Shown here: positions 18,197-27,803 of the stretch, in pieces
Layout: each line of letters begins with the position of its first letter
How positions within the stretch are numbered: position 1 is the stretch's first letter
Origin: Bacteroidales bacterium
Lineage (GTDB): Bacteria; Bacteroidota; Bacteroidia; Bacteroidales; UBA4181
NCBI GenBank assembly: GCA_031270985.1
Contig: JAISWR010000032.1
Location: 1-40,534, forward strand
Length of the DNA: 40,534 bases
Direction: 5' to 3'
Position numbers and translations under genes: made by a program
The notes under the pieces: model-generated
The model's database searches: none
Told to the model about the DNA's origin: nothing
Seen by the model: the letters and a program-made list of their open reading frames with translations, nothing else

Positions 18197-20431
18197 TTAT
18201 TCCACTGTTGTTGCATTATTCCGTATTTCCACCGTTTTCACGTCTGCCGGAAGGGCGATATCCGTATCTTTGACGGATATTCGCAGGGCGTCGTCCAATA
18301 CAAAAGCCGGTCGGAAGTCATCTTCCGCAAAACTTGCAAATACGCGGTGAAAACGGATGTTGTGCGCATGACGGACAAAAAAGACGGAAGCGGGTATGGT
18401 GCCAAACATCCACGGTTCCGGATAGAGTTTTTCGTTCTCTGGCGGTGTCAGCGTTCCTTCCTCTTTGGAATAGCCTCCTTTATAGAAAATACGGATGTTG
18501 CTCAGGCTCACATCTTCAATATAATGGTCGGGGATGCCGCTGATGATGGATGCATAACGCGAGTCGGCGTTGTACACCGTGACGTTGTCTATGTTGATGC
18601 GGCGCATTTTTCCCACAGGCGTTCCTTCGGGGCTACGCATCCGTGCGCCCAGTCTGAGAAATATCGGCGCGTTGACGATGTCCCGCATGGTGATGTTGGA
18701 AATAGTGATGTCTTCCAGTATGCCGCCGTCCACTGTTTCGAGCGCAAGCCCGCGGCAACGGTCAAACACGCAGTTGGATACGGCGATGTTCCTGAATCCG
18801 CCGCTGGACTCCGTGCCGAATTTGATCCGTCCCGTTACGAAACCGTGGTCGGGCGCTTGCGGCTCGTCCCGTCCATAAGTGCCGTCGGCAACCGTCCCTT
18901 GGTCGTAACCGCTGACGAGACAGTTGGTGATGGTTACGTTTTCCGTGTCTTTGAAATAGCCCAACCCGTAACTGGCTTTTAGCACGATGGCGTCATCCCA
19001 TGGCGTGTTCACCGTACAGTTGGATATACGCACGTTGCGGCAGCAGTCAATATCCAGTCCGTCTCGATTGGTGTCAATCAGCAGATTGTCGATGGTCAGG
19101 TTTTCGATGCCGGTTGCTAACAGAGCGAAATGCCCGCAATGGAGCATGCGTATATCCCGCATCACTACGCGGTTGCACTCTTTCAGGCTGACGGCTTTGT
19201 TGCCCACTCCTTTCAGACGGCTTTCTTCCCGTGTAAGCCCCGTTCCGCAGATGGTCCCCGTTCCGCAAATGGTAATGTCTTCTTCGCCGATTGCCCAGAT
19301 CAGGCTGTTTTTCCAATGGCTGTGCCCGAAGTCCTGAAAACTGTTGTGTTCGTTGGGTTCGGCTTCGTCGTAACCAGCAGTGGCAGAAGGGAAGGCTGCC
19401 GTAATGGTGGCGCCCGCGTCCAGCATCAAGCGGATATGGCTTTTCAGGCGGATGGAATAACTCAGGTAGTTGCCCGCGGGGAGGTACACCGTTCCGCCTC
19501 CGGCAGCGCTTGCCGCATCAATAGCGGCATTGATGGCGGGCGAATCAATGGTTTTCCCGTCCCCCTTTGCGCCGTAATCCCGTACGTTAAATTCCCGAGC
19601 AACGGCATTGCGCGGTTGGTCATTTACCGGTACATCCCGCACGCCGCTCACGGATTGCGGTTGGTAGGATTGACCGCGCTCCGTTGCTTGAAACAGTTCC
19701 GGAAGCATGAAATAATGGTAGTCGGCTTTTCCAAACTGCCGATAAAAACAAAAATAATATTTTTCTCCCGCCTTTATGGGAAATTTTGCTGTGATTGCCG
19801 GAGCGTCGGTTTTTTTCCCCGATGAAAAAAATGCTGTGGGCGTCGTTTGACTGCGGGCGTCGGACAAACGTATATCCGATGCCGGCGGAACGCAGCCGTG
19901 AAACGTTCTCAACGCCATGCTTTCCCCGTAGTATAAAGTAAACGCATTGCCCTCCACACTGAACACATTGTCGCGGCAAAACTCCGGATTAAGCGCCGGC
20001 GCCACTTTGATGTCCTTCCCGTAAGCGCCGCCGTATGACCAAAACAGTTCCACGCCGTCCGGAATGTTTTCCGCGGTGGCTTCCGCAATGATACCGTATG
20101 TGTCGCCCAACGGAAGCGCCGTCACATGCAAAACGCCTTTGCCCAGCAGTTCGTGCTCTATCCGGTAGGTGATTTTCCCCTTGGACGGAGTGTTTTTTAT
20201 CGAACGGACATCACTCATCCACACACTCTTGTCGCCTGCAATCAGCCCAAGTTTAAAATTACCCGCCATTTGCGGCAACAGGAAGCCAAATTCGGGGTAT
20301 TTCTGCGCTTGCACCGTTCTGCTACCGTTTTGGTGTAAAACAATGTCAAACGCATTTCCTGACGGTTGCGCCGCGACAAGCGAAAAGGCACACATGGCAA
20401 TGATTCCGGTTATGATTGGTTTTCTCGACAT
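18197..20431 (-). CDS. DUF4450-GH28 (polygalacturonase-like) glycoside hydrolase
   Basis: Start MSRKPIITGIIAMCAFSLVAAQ; N-terminal DUF4450-like region; FNVRDYGAKGDGKTIDSPAINAAIDAASAAGGGTVYLPAGNY; NRDGLDIDCCRNVRISNCTVNTPWDDAIVLK (GH28 Asp motifs). Confidence 0.88.
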   Translation of the reverse strand: MSRKPIITGIIAMCAFSLVAAQPSGNAFDIVLHQNGSRTVQAQKYPEFGFLLPQMAGNFKLGLIAGDKSVWMSDVRSIKNTPSKGKITYRIEHELLGKGVLHVTALPLGDTYGIIAEATAENIPDGVELFWSYGGAYGKDIKVAPALNPEFCRDNVFSVEGNAFTLYYGESMALRTFHGCVPPASDIRLSDARSQTTPTAFFSSGKKTDAPAITAKFPIKAGEKYYFCFYRQFGKADYHYFMLPELFQATERGQSYQPQSVSGVRDVPVNDQPRNAVAREFNVRDYGAKGDGKTIDSPAINAAIDAASAAGGGTVYLPAGNYLSYSIRLKSHIRLMLDAGATITAAFPSATAGYDEAEPNEHNSFQDFGHSHWKNSLIWAIGEEDITICGTGTICGTGLTREESRLKGVGNKAVSLKECNRVVMRDIRMLHCGHFALLATGIENLTIDNLLIDTNRDGLDIDCCRNVRISNCTVNTPWDDAIVLKASYGLGYFKDTENVTITNCLVSGYDQGTVADGTYGRDEPQAPDHGFVTGRIKFGTESSGGFRNIAVSNCVFDRCRGLALETVDGGILEDITISNITMRDIVNAPIFLRLGARMRSPEGTPVGKMRRINIDNVTVYNADSRYASIISGIPDHYIEDVSLSNIRIFYKGGYSKEEGTLTPPENEKLYPEPWMFGTIPASVFFVRHAHNIRFHRVFASFAEDDFRPAFVLDDALRISVKDTDIALPADVKTVEIRNNATTVE

Positions 20432-20491
20432 AGGTATAATTTTTTTAAATATTTGACACGACAAAGATAATATTTTTTTTGATTGGCCGTA

Positions 20492-20522
20492 TTTGTTCCT
20501 ATTCGTATTTTGATTATTTTTG
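20492..20522 (+). promoter_or_regulatory. Promoter of tRNA-Arg
   Basis: TTTG (20492-20495), 19 nt, then TATTTTTG (20515-20522), about 14 nt before the tRNA 5' end. Confidence 0.6.
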
Positions 20523-20535
20523 CCGCTCGAAAAAC

Positions 20536-20609
20536 GGCTCCGTAGTTCAGTTGAATAGAACGTCAGATTCCGGTTCTGAAAGTCACAGGTTTGAGTCCTG
20601 TCGGAGTCA
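20536..20609 (+). tRNA. tRNA-Arg (anticodon CCG)
   Basis: GGCTCCG...CGGAGTC acceptor arms; anticodon stem TCAGA/TCTGA with loop TTCCGGT giving CCG; ACAGG TTTGAGT CCTGT T-arm; discriminator A; CCA not encoded. Confidence 0.93.
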
Positions 20610-20616
20610 CTCGGTG

Positions 20617-20648
20617 AACACTGTAATCCGTTTGATTACAGTGTTTTT
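20617..20648 (+). terminator. Rho-independent terminator after tRNA-Arg
   Basis: Perfect 12-bp stem AACACTGTAATC / GATTACAGTGTT, 5-nt loop, followed by a T tract. Confidence 0.85.
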
Positions 20649-20665
20649 ATTTCAAAAACGAAAAG

Positions 20666-21871
20666 ATGGATTTTCATGTAACCGACAAGGGATATTACGG
20701 CACGTTCGGCGGCGCATACATTCCCGAAATTCTTTACGCCAATGTGGAACGGCTCAGGGAGACATATCTGCACATTATCGGCGAAGAAAGTTTCCGGAAG
20801 GAGTTCCGTGCGTTGCTGCGCGATTACGCAGGTCGTCCGTCGCCGCTGTACTTTGCCGCGCGACTTTCGCAGAAATACGGGGCGCGTATTTACTTAAAAC
20901 GCGAGGATTTGAACCACACCGGATCACACAAAATCAACAACACCATCGGACAGATATTGCTGGCGCGACGTATGGGCAAAACACGCATCATTGCCGAAAC
21001 GGGCGCAGGGCAACACGGTGTGGCTGCCGCTACGGTCTGCGCGCTGATGAACATGCCGTGCGTAGTGTATATGGGCGCAACCGACATTGCGCGGCAAGCT
21101 TTGAACGTTCGCAAGATAGAAATGCTGGGCGCCGAAGTACGACCGGTCTCCAGCGGCAACAAAACCCTGAAAGACGCCACTAATGAGGCTATTCGCGACT
21201 GGTGCTGCAACCCTGCGGATACCCATTATATCATCGGTTCCACCGTAGGCCCTCACCCCTACCCCGATATGGTTGCCCGTTTTCAGTCGATCATCAGTGA
21301 AGAGATACGCGTACAACTCATGGAGCGCGAAGGACGCGATTATCCGGATTACCTGATTGCCTGCGTTGGCGGTGGAAGCAATGCCGCAGGTACATTCTAT
21401 CATTACCTGAACGATCTGCGCGTACAGATGATTGCCGTAGAAGCGGCGGGACGGGGTATCGATACCACCGAATCGGCTGCCACCATCCATCTCGGTCGCG
21501 AAGGCATCATACACGGAAGCCGTACCTTAGTGATGCAAACGAAAGACGGACAAATCATCGAACCGTACTCTATTTCCGCAGGACTGGATTATCCGGGCAT
21601 CGGCCCCATGCACGCATGGCTGGCTGCCGCCAAACGCTTGGAAGTGCTGGCGGCTACCGATGACGAAGCCTTGCACGCCGCTTTTGAACTCACCGCCATT
21701 GAAGGCATTATCCCCGCATTGGAATCGGCACATGCGCTGGCTGCCCTTGCCATGAAAACTTTCCGCCCGGACGACGTGGTGGTGCTCACCATCTCCGGAC
21801 GCGGCGATAAAGACATGGAAACGTATGCGGCACATTTCCGCATCTCTCGCGACATGTCGAAGAATAAATAA
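20666..21871 (+). CDS. trpB: Tryptophan synthase beta chain
   Basis: YYGTFGGAYIPEIL; LKREDLNHTGSHKINN (PLP Lys); AETGAGQHGVAAATVCAL; CVGGGSNAAGTFYHYL. Confidence 0.96.
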   Translation: MDFHVTDKGYYGTFGGAYIPEILYANVERLRETYLHIIGEESFRKEFRALLRDYAGRPSPLYFAARLSQKYGARIYLKREDLNHTGSHKINNTIGQILLARRMGKTRIIAETGAGQHGVAAATVCALMNMPCVVYMGATDIARQALNVRKIEMLGAEVRPVSSGNKTLKDATNEAIRDWCCNPADTHYIIGSTVGPHPYPDMVARFQSIISEEIRVQLMEREGRDYPDYLIACVGGGSNAAGTFYHYLNDLRVQMIAVEAAGRGIDTTESAATIHLGREGIIHGSRTLVMQTKDGQIIEPYSISAGLDYPGIGPMHAWLAAAKRLEVLAATDDEALHAAFELTAIEGIIPALESAHALAALAMKTFRPDDVVVLTISGRGDKDMETYAAHFRISRDMSKNK

Positions 21872-21949
21872 ATATGTAGGCATAAAAATAATTTCCACAT
21901 ATTTTTGCATTTAAAAATTTTATATCTTTGCGGTTTAATCATCTTCACC

Positions 21950-22759
21950 ATGAAAAAATTTGTCATATTTCTGTTCGCCTGTTTTTGCACATTCCCGTTG
22001 CTTGCGCAAGGAAGAGGCACATACAGCATATTGAGCATCAAAGGAAACATCATTGATCGGAAAACCGACAAAGAGTTGTTTATCGGCGATAAAGTGGATT
22101 TACAGACCGAATTCCGGTTCGGCGATACTTATGATGAGGCGGTGTTGCTCAGTCCGTCGAAAGTAAAATACTGGCTGAAAATGCCCGAATCCATGTTTGC
22201 CGCCCAACAGTTGGTGGTATCGTCGCAACAAGCGTTACAAACCGTACGCAGCCGTCCCATCCCTATGTCGGGGACACGCGGCGGCGCAGCGGTAAAATTA
22301 GCGTCGGAAGGCGTTTCTTTAGAAACACTCAAAGAATATTTCGGCGTCGATACTTTTTCCGTTATCGGCCCCTCGCTCCAGTTGCCCGTCACTGCCGCAG
22401 ACCTTGCACAGTACCGTCTGGTAGTGCGCTACGAAAAAAACGGCGTGACCGACATCAAAGCCGACAATTTCACCCTGAGCAAATCCACATTAACGGACGG
22501 CGACCAGTCCCAAATCAAGGAATGTTATCTCCTGCTGGACAACGGCACAACTATGCAACCCGTCACGCAAATATGCCTGCTGTTCGTGGATGAAGAACGT
22601 TTGCTGAAAGAATTTTCCGCCTACCTTGCGGCATTGAACGCCAGAAAAACCAATACGGCAAGAACCCGCAAACTGTTGCAGCAATACTGCGTGGATATAT
22701 ACGGGAACATCGACCAAAGCAATCTGGAAAAAACCATCAACAAATTTTTCGGAAAATAA
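21950..22759 (+). CDS. Secreted protein of unknown function, possibly FecR-like at the N-terminus; first gene of the caspase cassette
   Basis: ATG 21950 gives signal peptide MKKFVIFLFACFCTFPLLAQ; then YSILSIKGNIIDRKTDKELFIGDKVDLQTEFRFGDTYDEAVLLSP, resembling a FecR-type 'G.v......L..Gd.l...t.....' pattern. Confidence 0.7.
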   Translation: MKKFVIFLFACFCTFPLLAQGRGTYSILSIKGNIIDRKTDKELFIGDKVDLQTEFRFGDTYDEAVLLSPSKVKYWLKMPESMFAAQQLVVSSQQALQTVRSRPIPMSGTRGGAAVKLASEGVSLETLKEYFGVDTFSVIGPSLQLPVTAADLAQYRLVVRYEKNGVTDIKADNFTLSKSTLTDGDQSQIKECYLLLDNGTTMQPVTQICLLFVDEERLLKEFSAYLAALNARKTNTARTRKLLQQYCVDIYGNIDQSNLEKTINKFFGK

Positions 22760-22838
22760 CCCGTATTTTTGTACGGAAAATTTCGTATAAAGTAAAAGAA
22801 CGAAAGAATGAATAACATTGCTTAAAACCAAACAAAAA

Positions 22839-23885
22839 ATGATACGTTTATTTGCCAAAAACCATGTGTTTCATAACGGACAAAAATGGTTCGCCGTGTT
22901 GTTGCTGCTCGCAGGATCGCGTTTTGCGGCAGGACAGGATTTAATTGTGACCAACGCGGACGACAGCCTGAGATGCAAAATTGTGGAAGTGCAGAACGAA
23001 GATATACAGTTCCGCTTCGGATCGGATGGAAATTTGGTTTCCATCAAACGTTCCGAAGTCAAATCTTACAAATACAATTTTGAAGCCGCCCCTGTGGTGA
23101 AGAAATCGTCTTCCGGAACCGCAAATACAGGCAACGTTCAGTCGCGCGGAACAAAAAGCGCTTTTGCAAGGGACAAGGGCGGGATTTCTTTCGGCATCCG
23201 GACAGGAGCAAATATCGCCAACCTGAATCGTACGGCTAAAGTACCGGATGGAGTTCCCACGCTCAAATCAAAAGCGGGATTCCATCTCGGAGTAGTTGTT
23301 GATTTTCCGGTAAGTAACCTGTTTTCACTGGAAAGCGGTCTGGCATTTACCGGTAAAGGCACTTCCTATTCCTCATCCCAATCGGACAATTTAGTGATTG
23401 ATGGTGTAAATGTCCCTTATATTGTCTCTGCCGATACCAAATTCAACTTGTCATATCTGGAAATTCCGTTGACGGCAAACTTTCATATCCACTTAAGCGA
23501 CAAGGCGAAACTGCACTTCAATGTGGGGCCTTATCTGGCTATAGGCTTGGTAGGGACTGTTGACGGGACACTGAAATTATCCGCACTGGGAGAATCGGAA
23601 TCCGTTTCATCATCCATCAATGTTTTTAATGAACCGTTGACTGTTTTGAGTAATGATTTGTACGAAAAAATGTTCGATGAACCTTTATATAATGATCTGA
23701 CAAACACGGATAAAGGCGATTTAAAGCGATTGGATACGGGATTGACTTTCGGCGGCGGATTGAGTTTCGGTAAATTTTATTTCGGAGTTCAGTATGATTT
23801 GGGCTTGAACAACATGTCCAACTATCCGGAGGCAACCACTATCAAGTCGCGTACCTTATCCATACGGTTAGGTTACAATTTCTGA
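22839..23885 (+). CDS. Outer-membrane beta-barrel (PorT-like) protein with small N-terminal domain
   Basis: Signal peptide ...WFAVLLLLAGSRFAAGQ; DLIVTNADDSLRCKIVEVQNEDIQFRF; GISFGIRTGANIANLN...GFHLGVVVDFPVSNLFSLESGLAFTGKG...; C-terminal aromatic SIRLGYNF. Confidence 0.82.
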   Translation: MIRLFAKNHVFHNGQKWFAVLLLLAGSRFAAGQDLIVTNADDSLRCKIVEVQNEDIQFRFGSDGNLVSIKRSEVKSYKYNFEAAPVVKKSSSGTANTGNVQSRGTKSAFARDKGGISFGIRTGANIANLNRTAKVPDGVPTLKSKAGFHLGVVVDFPVSNLFSLESGLAFTGKGTSYSSSQSDNLVIDGVNVPYIVSADTKFNLSYLEIPLTANFHIHLSDKAKLHFNVGPYLAIGLVGTVDGTLKLSALGESESVSSSINVFNEPLTVLSNDLYEKMFDEPLYNDLTNTDKGDLKRLDTGLTFGGGLSFGKFYFGVQYDLGLNNMSNYPEATTIKSRTLSIRLGYNF

Positions 23886-26776
23886 TGCGGCGACGGACAC
23901 ACATATTGCTTTGGGCGCTTTTCCTCCATGCGGGAGTAAATGGACAACCCGCAGAGCCTATCCTGAAACTGAATTCGGAGTTTCACGTAAGAGGCGTCAC
24001 GGCAATAGCCGCCGACGCCGGCGGACAATATCTGCTGACCGCTTCGGACGATAAAACCGCACGACTGTGGAACGCGCACACGGGGAACGCTTTGCGCGTT
24101 TTCCGTCCTCCCGTCGGCTACGGCAAAGAGGGTTGTCTCTATGCCTGCGCGTTGTCGCCCGACGGAAGCATTGCGGCAGTAGGCGGATACACAGGCGCTT
24201 CGTGGAACAAAGCCGACAGCGCTATCGTCACGATGGGCAACTGGCGCGGATACGCCAAACAGTTAAAATACAGCATCTACCTCTTTTCTACCACCACAGG
24301 AGAGTTGGTGGCGAATATTGACGGATCGGAAGCTGCCATACGCGACCTGAAATTTTCGCCCGACGGCGTTTATCTGGCTGCTGCGCTTGATGAAGCCAAA
24401 GGCATTCGCATCTACAAGGTGGGCGACGGCTCCGAAGTACGCAAACTGATTGGATTTGGCGGCGCTGTCCGCAAAATATCTTTTTCGCGTTCCGGAAGAT
24501 TAGCCGTCGTTGCCGACGACAAGTACCTCCGGCTGTACAGCAAAACGTTCGGGTTGGTTACGGCTCAATCACTGGGCGGAAAACCCTCCGGCGTGGCTTT
24601 TTCGCCCGACGAATCCACCGTTGCGGTAAGTTATGACGGCTGGGCGAAAATCAGTCTTTTCCGCGCATCCGACGGCGCCGACGCCGGAACCTTGCAAACG
24701 CCCGCACCCGGCAATGCCGCTACAGTCGCCTATACAGCGACGGGTCTTGTCTGCTCCGGCGGATACCCCAAAGACAACAAATACCTGATTGCCGTATGGA
24801 ACGGCAGTCGCAGAACGGATATTCTCGCTGCTTCCGGCGTCATCACAGACGTCTGCACGTTGCCTGACGGATCGGTGGCATACGGAACAGGCGCTCCTGA
24901 AATGGGACGCATCACCTCCGACCTCGCAACGCCATGGGACTGGGAAGAAAACAGAGACGGCGCCTATTTGCGGACGGCGGAAATTATCTCGGCACCGTTG
25001 CGGCAACGGGAACTGTTCCAGCTAAACGAAGACGGATCTCAAATCGGCTTGAACGGCGTAGGCAGAGATGTGTTGATTTTTTCGCTGACAGATCGCTCCT
25101 TCCGGCGTACGTCCAACATTTTTCCGAGATTTGTAGATAAAGCGCAGAATCTGAGCGTTATCGGATGGAAAGATGGATACAAGGTCACGCTGAACGGCAA
25201 AAGCCAGATAATCATGGAACAGGATGAAATCAGCCGTTGCGTGGACATCGCCAAAAACGGAACACGCATCCTGCTGGGCACCAGTCGCCACCTGATTTGT
25301 TTCAACCCGTCGGGCGATATTGTCTGGAAACGTCCGCTCACCGAAGAATGTGCCGCCGTAAAAATTGCGGGCAACGGACGTGTTGCCGCAACAGCGCTGG
25401 GCGACGGCACTTATGCATGGTTCGAAATGGAAGAAGGCAACCGCATACTGACACTTTTTGTCCACCCCGACCATAGACGCTGGGTATTGTGGACGCCTGC
25501 CGGATTTTACGACTGTGAGGTAGGCGCAGAAGAAATCATCGGCTGGAATCTGAACAACGGCAGAAACAAAGCCTCCGCATTTTACCACGTAGCACAGTTC
25601 AGAAGCACATTCTACAAACCCGAAGCCATTGACGAAATTGTAGGCGTGGAACGTTACGTCGCCCAAAATACCGTTATCCGCGACAGCCCGCAAACCGCCG
25701 ATCAACTCGACCAACCATCACTCGATCAGGTATTACCGCCGGAAATACGCATCATCACCCCGCAACCGGAAACATCCGTGAAAAGCAACCAACTGAAAAT
25801 AAGATACCGCGTAAGCACATCGGGCAAAGACTCCGTAGAATCGGTGAAAGTGCTGCTGGACGGAAGACCGGTGCAGTTACTGACCTCCGTCAGAGTGGGC
25901 GACAACGAGGTGACTGTGGATATTCCCGAACGTAACTGCGAAATATCCGTCATTGCTAAAAACAAATACGCTTCCAGCATTCCGGCTAAAGTGAAGTTGA
26001 AATGGTCAGGCGTAAGCGAAGAAAACATTTTCAAACCGAAATTGTACATTTTGGCTGTGGGGATCAGCCGCTACAACGAGAAAAGCCTTGCGCTTCGATT
26101 TGCGGCTAAAGACGCCGACGACTTTACACGCATCATGTCCAAGCAAAAAGGATTCCTGTACGGCGACGTATCTGTGAAACTGTTGACCGACGGCAACGGC
26201 AGCAAAAAGAATATTCTTGAAGGGCTGGAATGGATACAGCGCGAAACCACCAGCAAAGACGTAGCGATGATATTTTTTGCCGGTCACGGTGTTACGGACA
26301 ACACAGGCACTTTCTTCTACATGCCGGCAGAAGCCGATATGAACCGTTTGCGCTCTACCTGCATCAACTATGTGGAAATCAAGCAAACAACGGCTGCCAT
26401 AGCGGGAAAAGTGATCCTTTTCATGGACGCCTGTCATTCGGGCAATGTGATGGGGGCTACACGACGGGCGTCGATTGACCTGAAAGGCGTCGTGAATGAA
26501 TTGGCAAGTGCGGAAAACGGAGTAATCGTGTTTACCTCGTCCACCGGAAAACAATACTCTTTAGAAAATCAATCGTGGAACAACGGAGCCTTCACCAAAG
26601 CTCTGGTGGAAGGCATTGATGGAAAAGCCGACCTGTTCCGCCGCCGGAACATATCGGTCAAAACGCTGGACGCCTACATCACGCAAAGAGTGAAAACGCT
26701 CACCAACGGGCAACAATCGCCCACCACTATTGTCCCGTCCAGCATCCCTGATTTCCCGATAGCAATTGTGTTATAG
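23885..26776 (+). CDS. Secreted WD40-repeat and caspase-family (peptidase C14-like) fusion protein
   Basis: Signal peptide MRRRTHILLWALFLHAGVNGQ; WD40-like VRGVTAIAADAGGQYLLTASDDKTARLWNAHTG and further blades; linker WTPAGFYDCEVGAEEIIGWNLNNG; caspase domain LYILAVGISRYNE...MIFFAGHGV (His801) and VILFMDACHSG (Cys850). Confidence 0.93.
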   Translation: MRRRTHILLWALFLHAGVNGQPAEPILKLNSEFHVRGVTAIAADAGGQYLLTASDDKTARLWNAHTGNALRVFRPPVGYGKEGCLYACALSPDGSIAAVGGYTGASWNKADSAIVTMGNWRGYAKQLKYSIYLFSTTTGELVANIDGSEAAIRDLKFSPDGVYLAAALDEAKGIRIYKVGDGSEVRKLIGFGGAVRKISFSRSGRLAVVADDKYLRLYSKTFGLVTAQSLGGKPSGVAFSPDESTVAVSYDGWAKISLFRASDGADAGTLQTPAPGNAATVAYTATGLVCSGGYPKDNKYLIAVWNGSRRTDILAASGVITDVCTLPDGSVAYGTGAPEMGRITSDLATPWDWEENRDGAYLRTAEIISAPLRQRELFQLNEDGSQIGLNGVGRDVLIFSLTDRSFRRTSNIFPRFVDKAQNLSVIGWKDGYKVTLNGKSQIIMEQDEISRCVDIAKNGTRILLGTSRHLICFNPSGDIVWKRPLTEECAAVKIAGNGRVAATALGDGTYAWFEMEEGNRILTLFVHPDHRRWVLWTPAGFYDCEVGAEEIIGWNLNNGRNKASAFYHVAQFRSTFYKPEAIDEIVGVERYVAQNTVIRDSPQTADQLDQPSLDQVLPPEIRIITPQPETSVKSNQLKIRYRVSTSGKDSVESVKVLLDGRPVQLLTSVRVGDNEVTVDIPERNCEISVIAKNKYASSIPAKVKLKWSGVSEENIFKPKLYILAVGISRYNEKSLALRFAAKDADDFTRIMSKQKGFLYGDVSVKLLTDGNGSKKNILEGLEWIQRETTSKDVAMIFFAGHGVTDNTGTFFYMPAEADMNRLRSTCINYVEIKQTTAAIAGKVILFMDACHSGNVMGATRRASIDLKGVVNELASAENGVIVFTSSTGKQYSLENQSWNNGAFTKALVEGIDGKADLFRRRNISVKTLDAYITQRVKTLTNGQQSPTTIVPSSIPDFPIAIVL

Positions 26777-26859
26777 CACACTTGTACAGGGACGACACTT
26801 TATTTCATCGTCAGCAAATGGCAAAATAAAATAATTAATAACGATATAAAATATTTATT

Positions 26860-27789
26860 ATGAAACACTTCATCTGTTTATGCGCGGGATTGTCACTGTG
26901 GGTTGCGGTTTGCGGGCAATCGGAACAACAAGCGTATCTCTTTTCCTATTTCAACGGCAACGGTGACGGGCTACATCTGGCATACAGCCATGACGGTTTG
27001 ACATGGACAGCCGTAAAAAACGACTCGGTATTCTTGCGCCCCGTCATCGGTAAGGACAAATTGATGCGCGACCCCAGTATTGCCGTTGATGACCAAGGCG
27101 TATTCCACTTAGTGTGGACGTCCGGTTGGTGGGATCAAGGCATCGGCTATGCTTCATCCAAGGATCTGCTTCATTGGTCGGAACAAAAAAATATCCCTGT
27201 GATGGCTGATTTTGAAGGGACACGGAACACATGGGCGCCGGAAGTGTTCTACAACGGCGAAGATCAAACTTTTTACATCTTCTGGTCGTCCACCGTACCC
27301 GGCATGTTTCCGGAAGTGGCGACTTCGGACAGCGAAAAAGGATTGAATCATAGACAGTTTTATGTCACCACCAAAGATTTCAACACGTTCAGCAAAACAC
27401 AAGTGTTTTTCAACCCCAATTTCAGTGTGATTGACGGGGCAATACTCAAAAAAGACGGGCGTTATTACCTGTTTGTGAAGAATGAGAACTCAAATCCTCC
27501 CGAAAAAAATATTCGCGTCACCTCAAATACACAAGCTGTCGGTTTCCCGACAACAGTTTCCGCGCCTATCACGGGAAATTACTGGGCGGAAGGACCCACT
27601 CCCTTGCAGGTGGGCGAATATGTGTATGTGTATTTCGACAAATACCGTAATCGGCAATATGGCGCGGTTCGGTCGCGGGATATGACGTATTGGGAGGATG
27701 TTTCGGACAAAGTGACTTTTCCGAAAGGGATACGGCACGGCACGGCATTTGCCGTCCCTGAAAGCGTCTTGAAGCGGTTGATACGTTAG
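26860..27789 (+). CDS. Secreted GH43-family five-bladed propeller glycosidase (arabinosidase/xylosidase type)
   Basis: Signal peptide; LMRDPSIAVDDQGVFHLVWT (RDP Asp); NTWAPEVFYNG (Glu); FSVIDGAILKKDGRYYLF (Asp). Confidence 0.85.
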   Translation: MKHFICLCAGLSLWVAVCGQSEQQAYLFSYFNGNGDGLHLAYSHDGLTWTAVKNDSVFLRPVIGKDKLMRDPSIAVDDQGVFHLVWTSGWWDQGIGYASSKDLLHWSEQKNIPVMADFEGTRNTWAPEVFYNGEDQTFYIFWSSTVPGMFPEVATSDSEKGLNHRQFYVTTKDFNTFSKTQVFFNPNFSVIDGAILKKDGRYYLFVKNENSNPPEKNIRVTSNTQAVGFPTTVSAPITGNYWAEGPTPLQVGEYVYVYFDKYRNRQYGAVRSRDMTYWEDVSDKVTFPKGIRHGTAFAVPESVLKRLIR

Positions 27790-27803
27790 CGCAACACGAT
27801 TAA

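Noticed and set aside
22761-22776. CCGTA-TTTTTG-TACGG small hairpin between the first two cassette genes
   Set aside because: Only 5-bp arms and no clear T tract; could equally be a TATTTTTG -7 box, so no call made.
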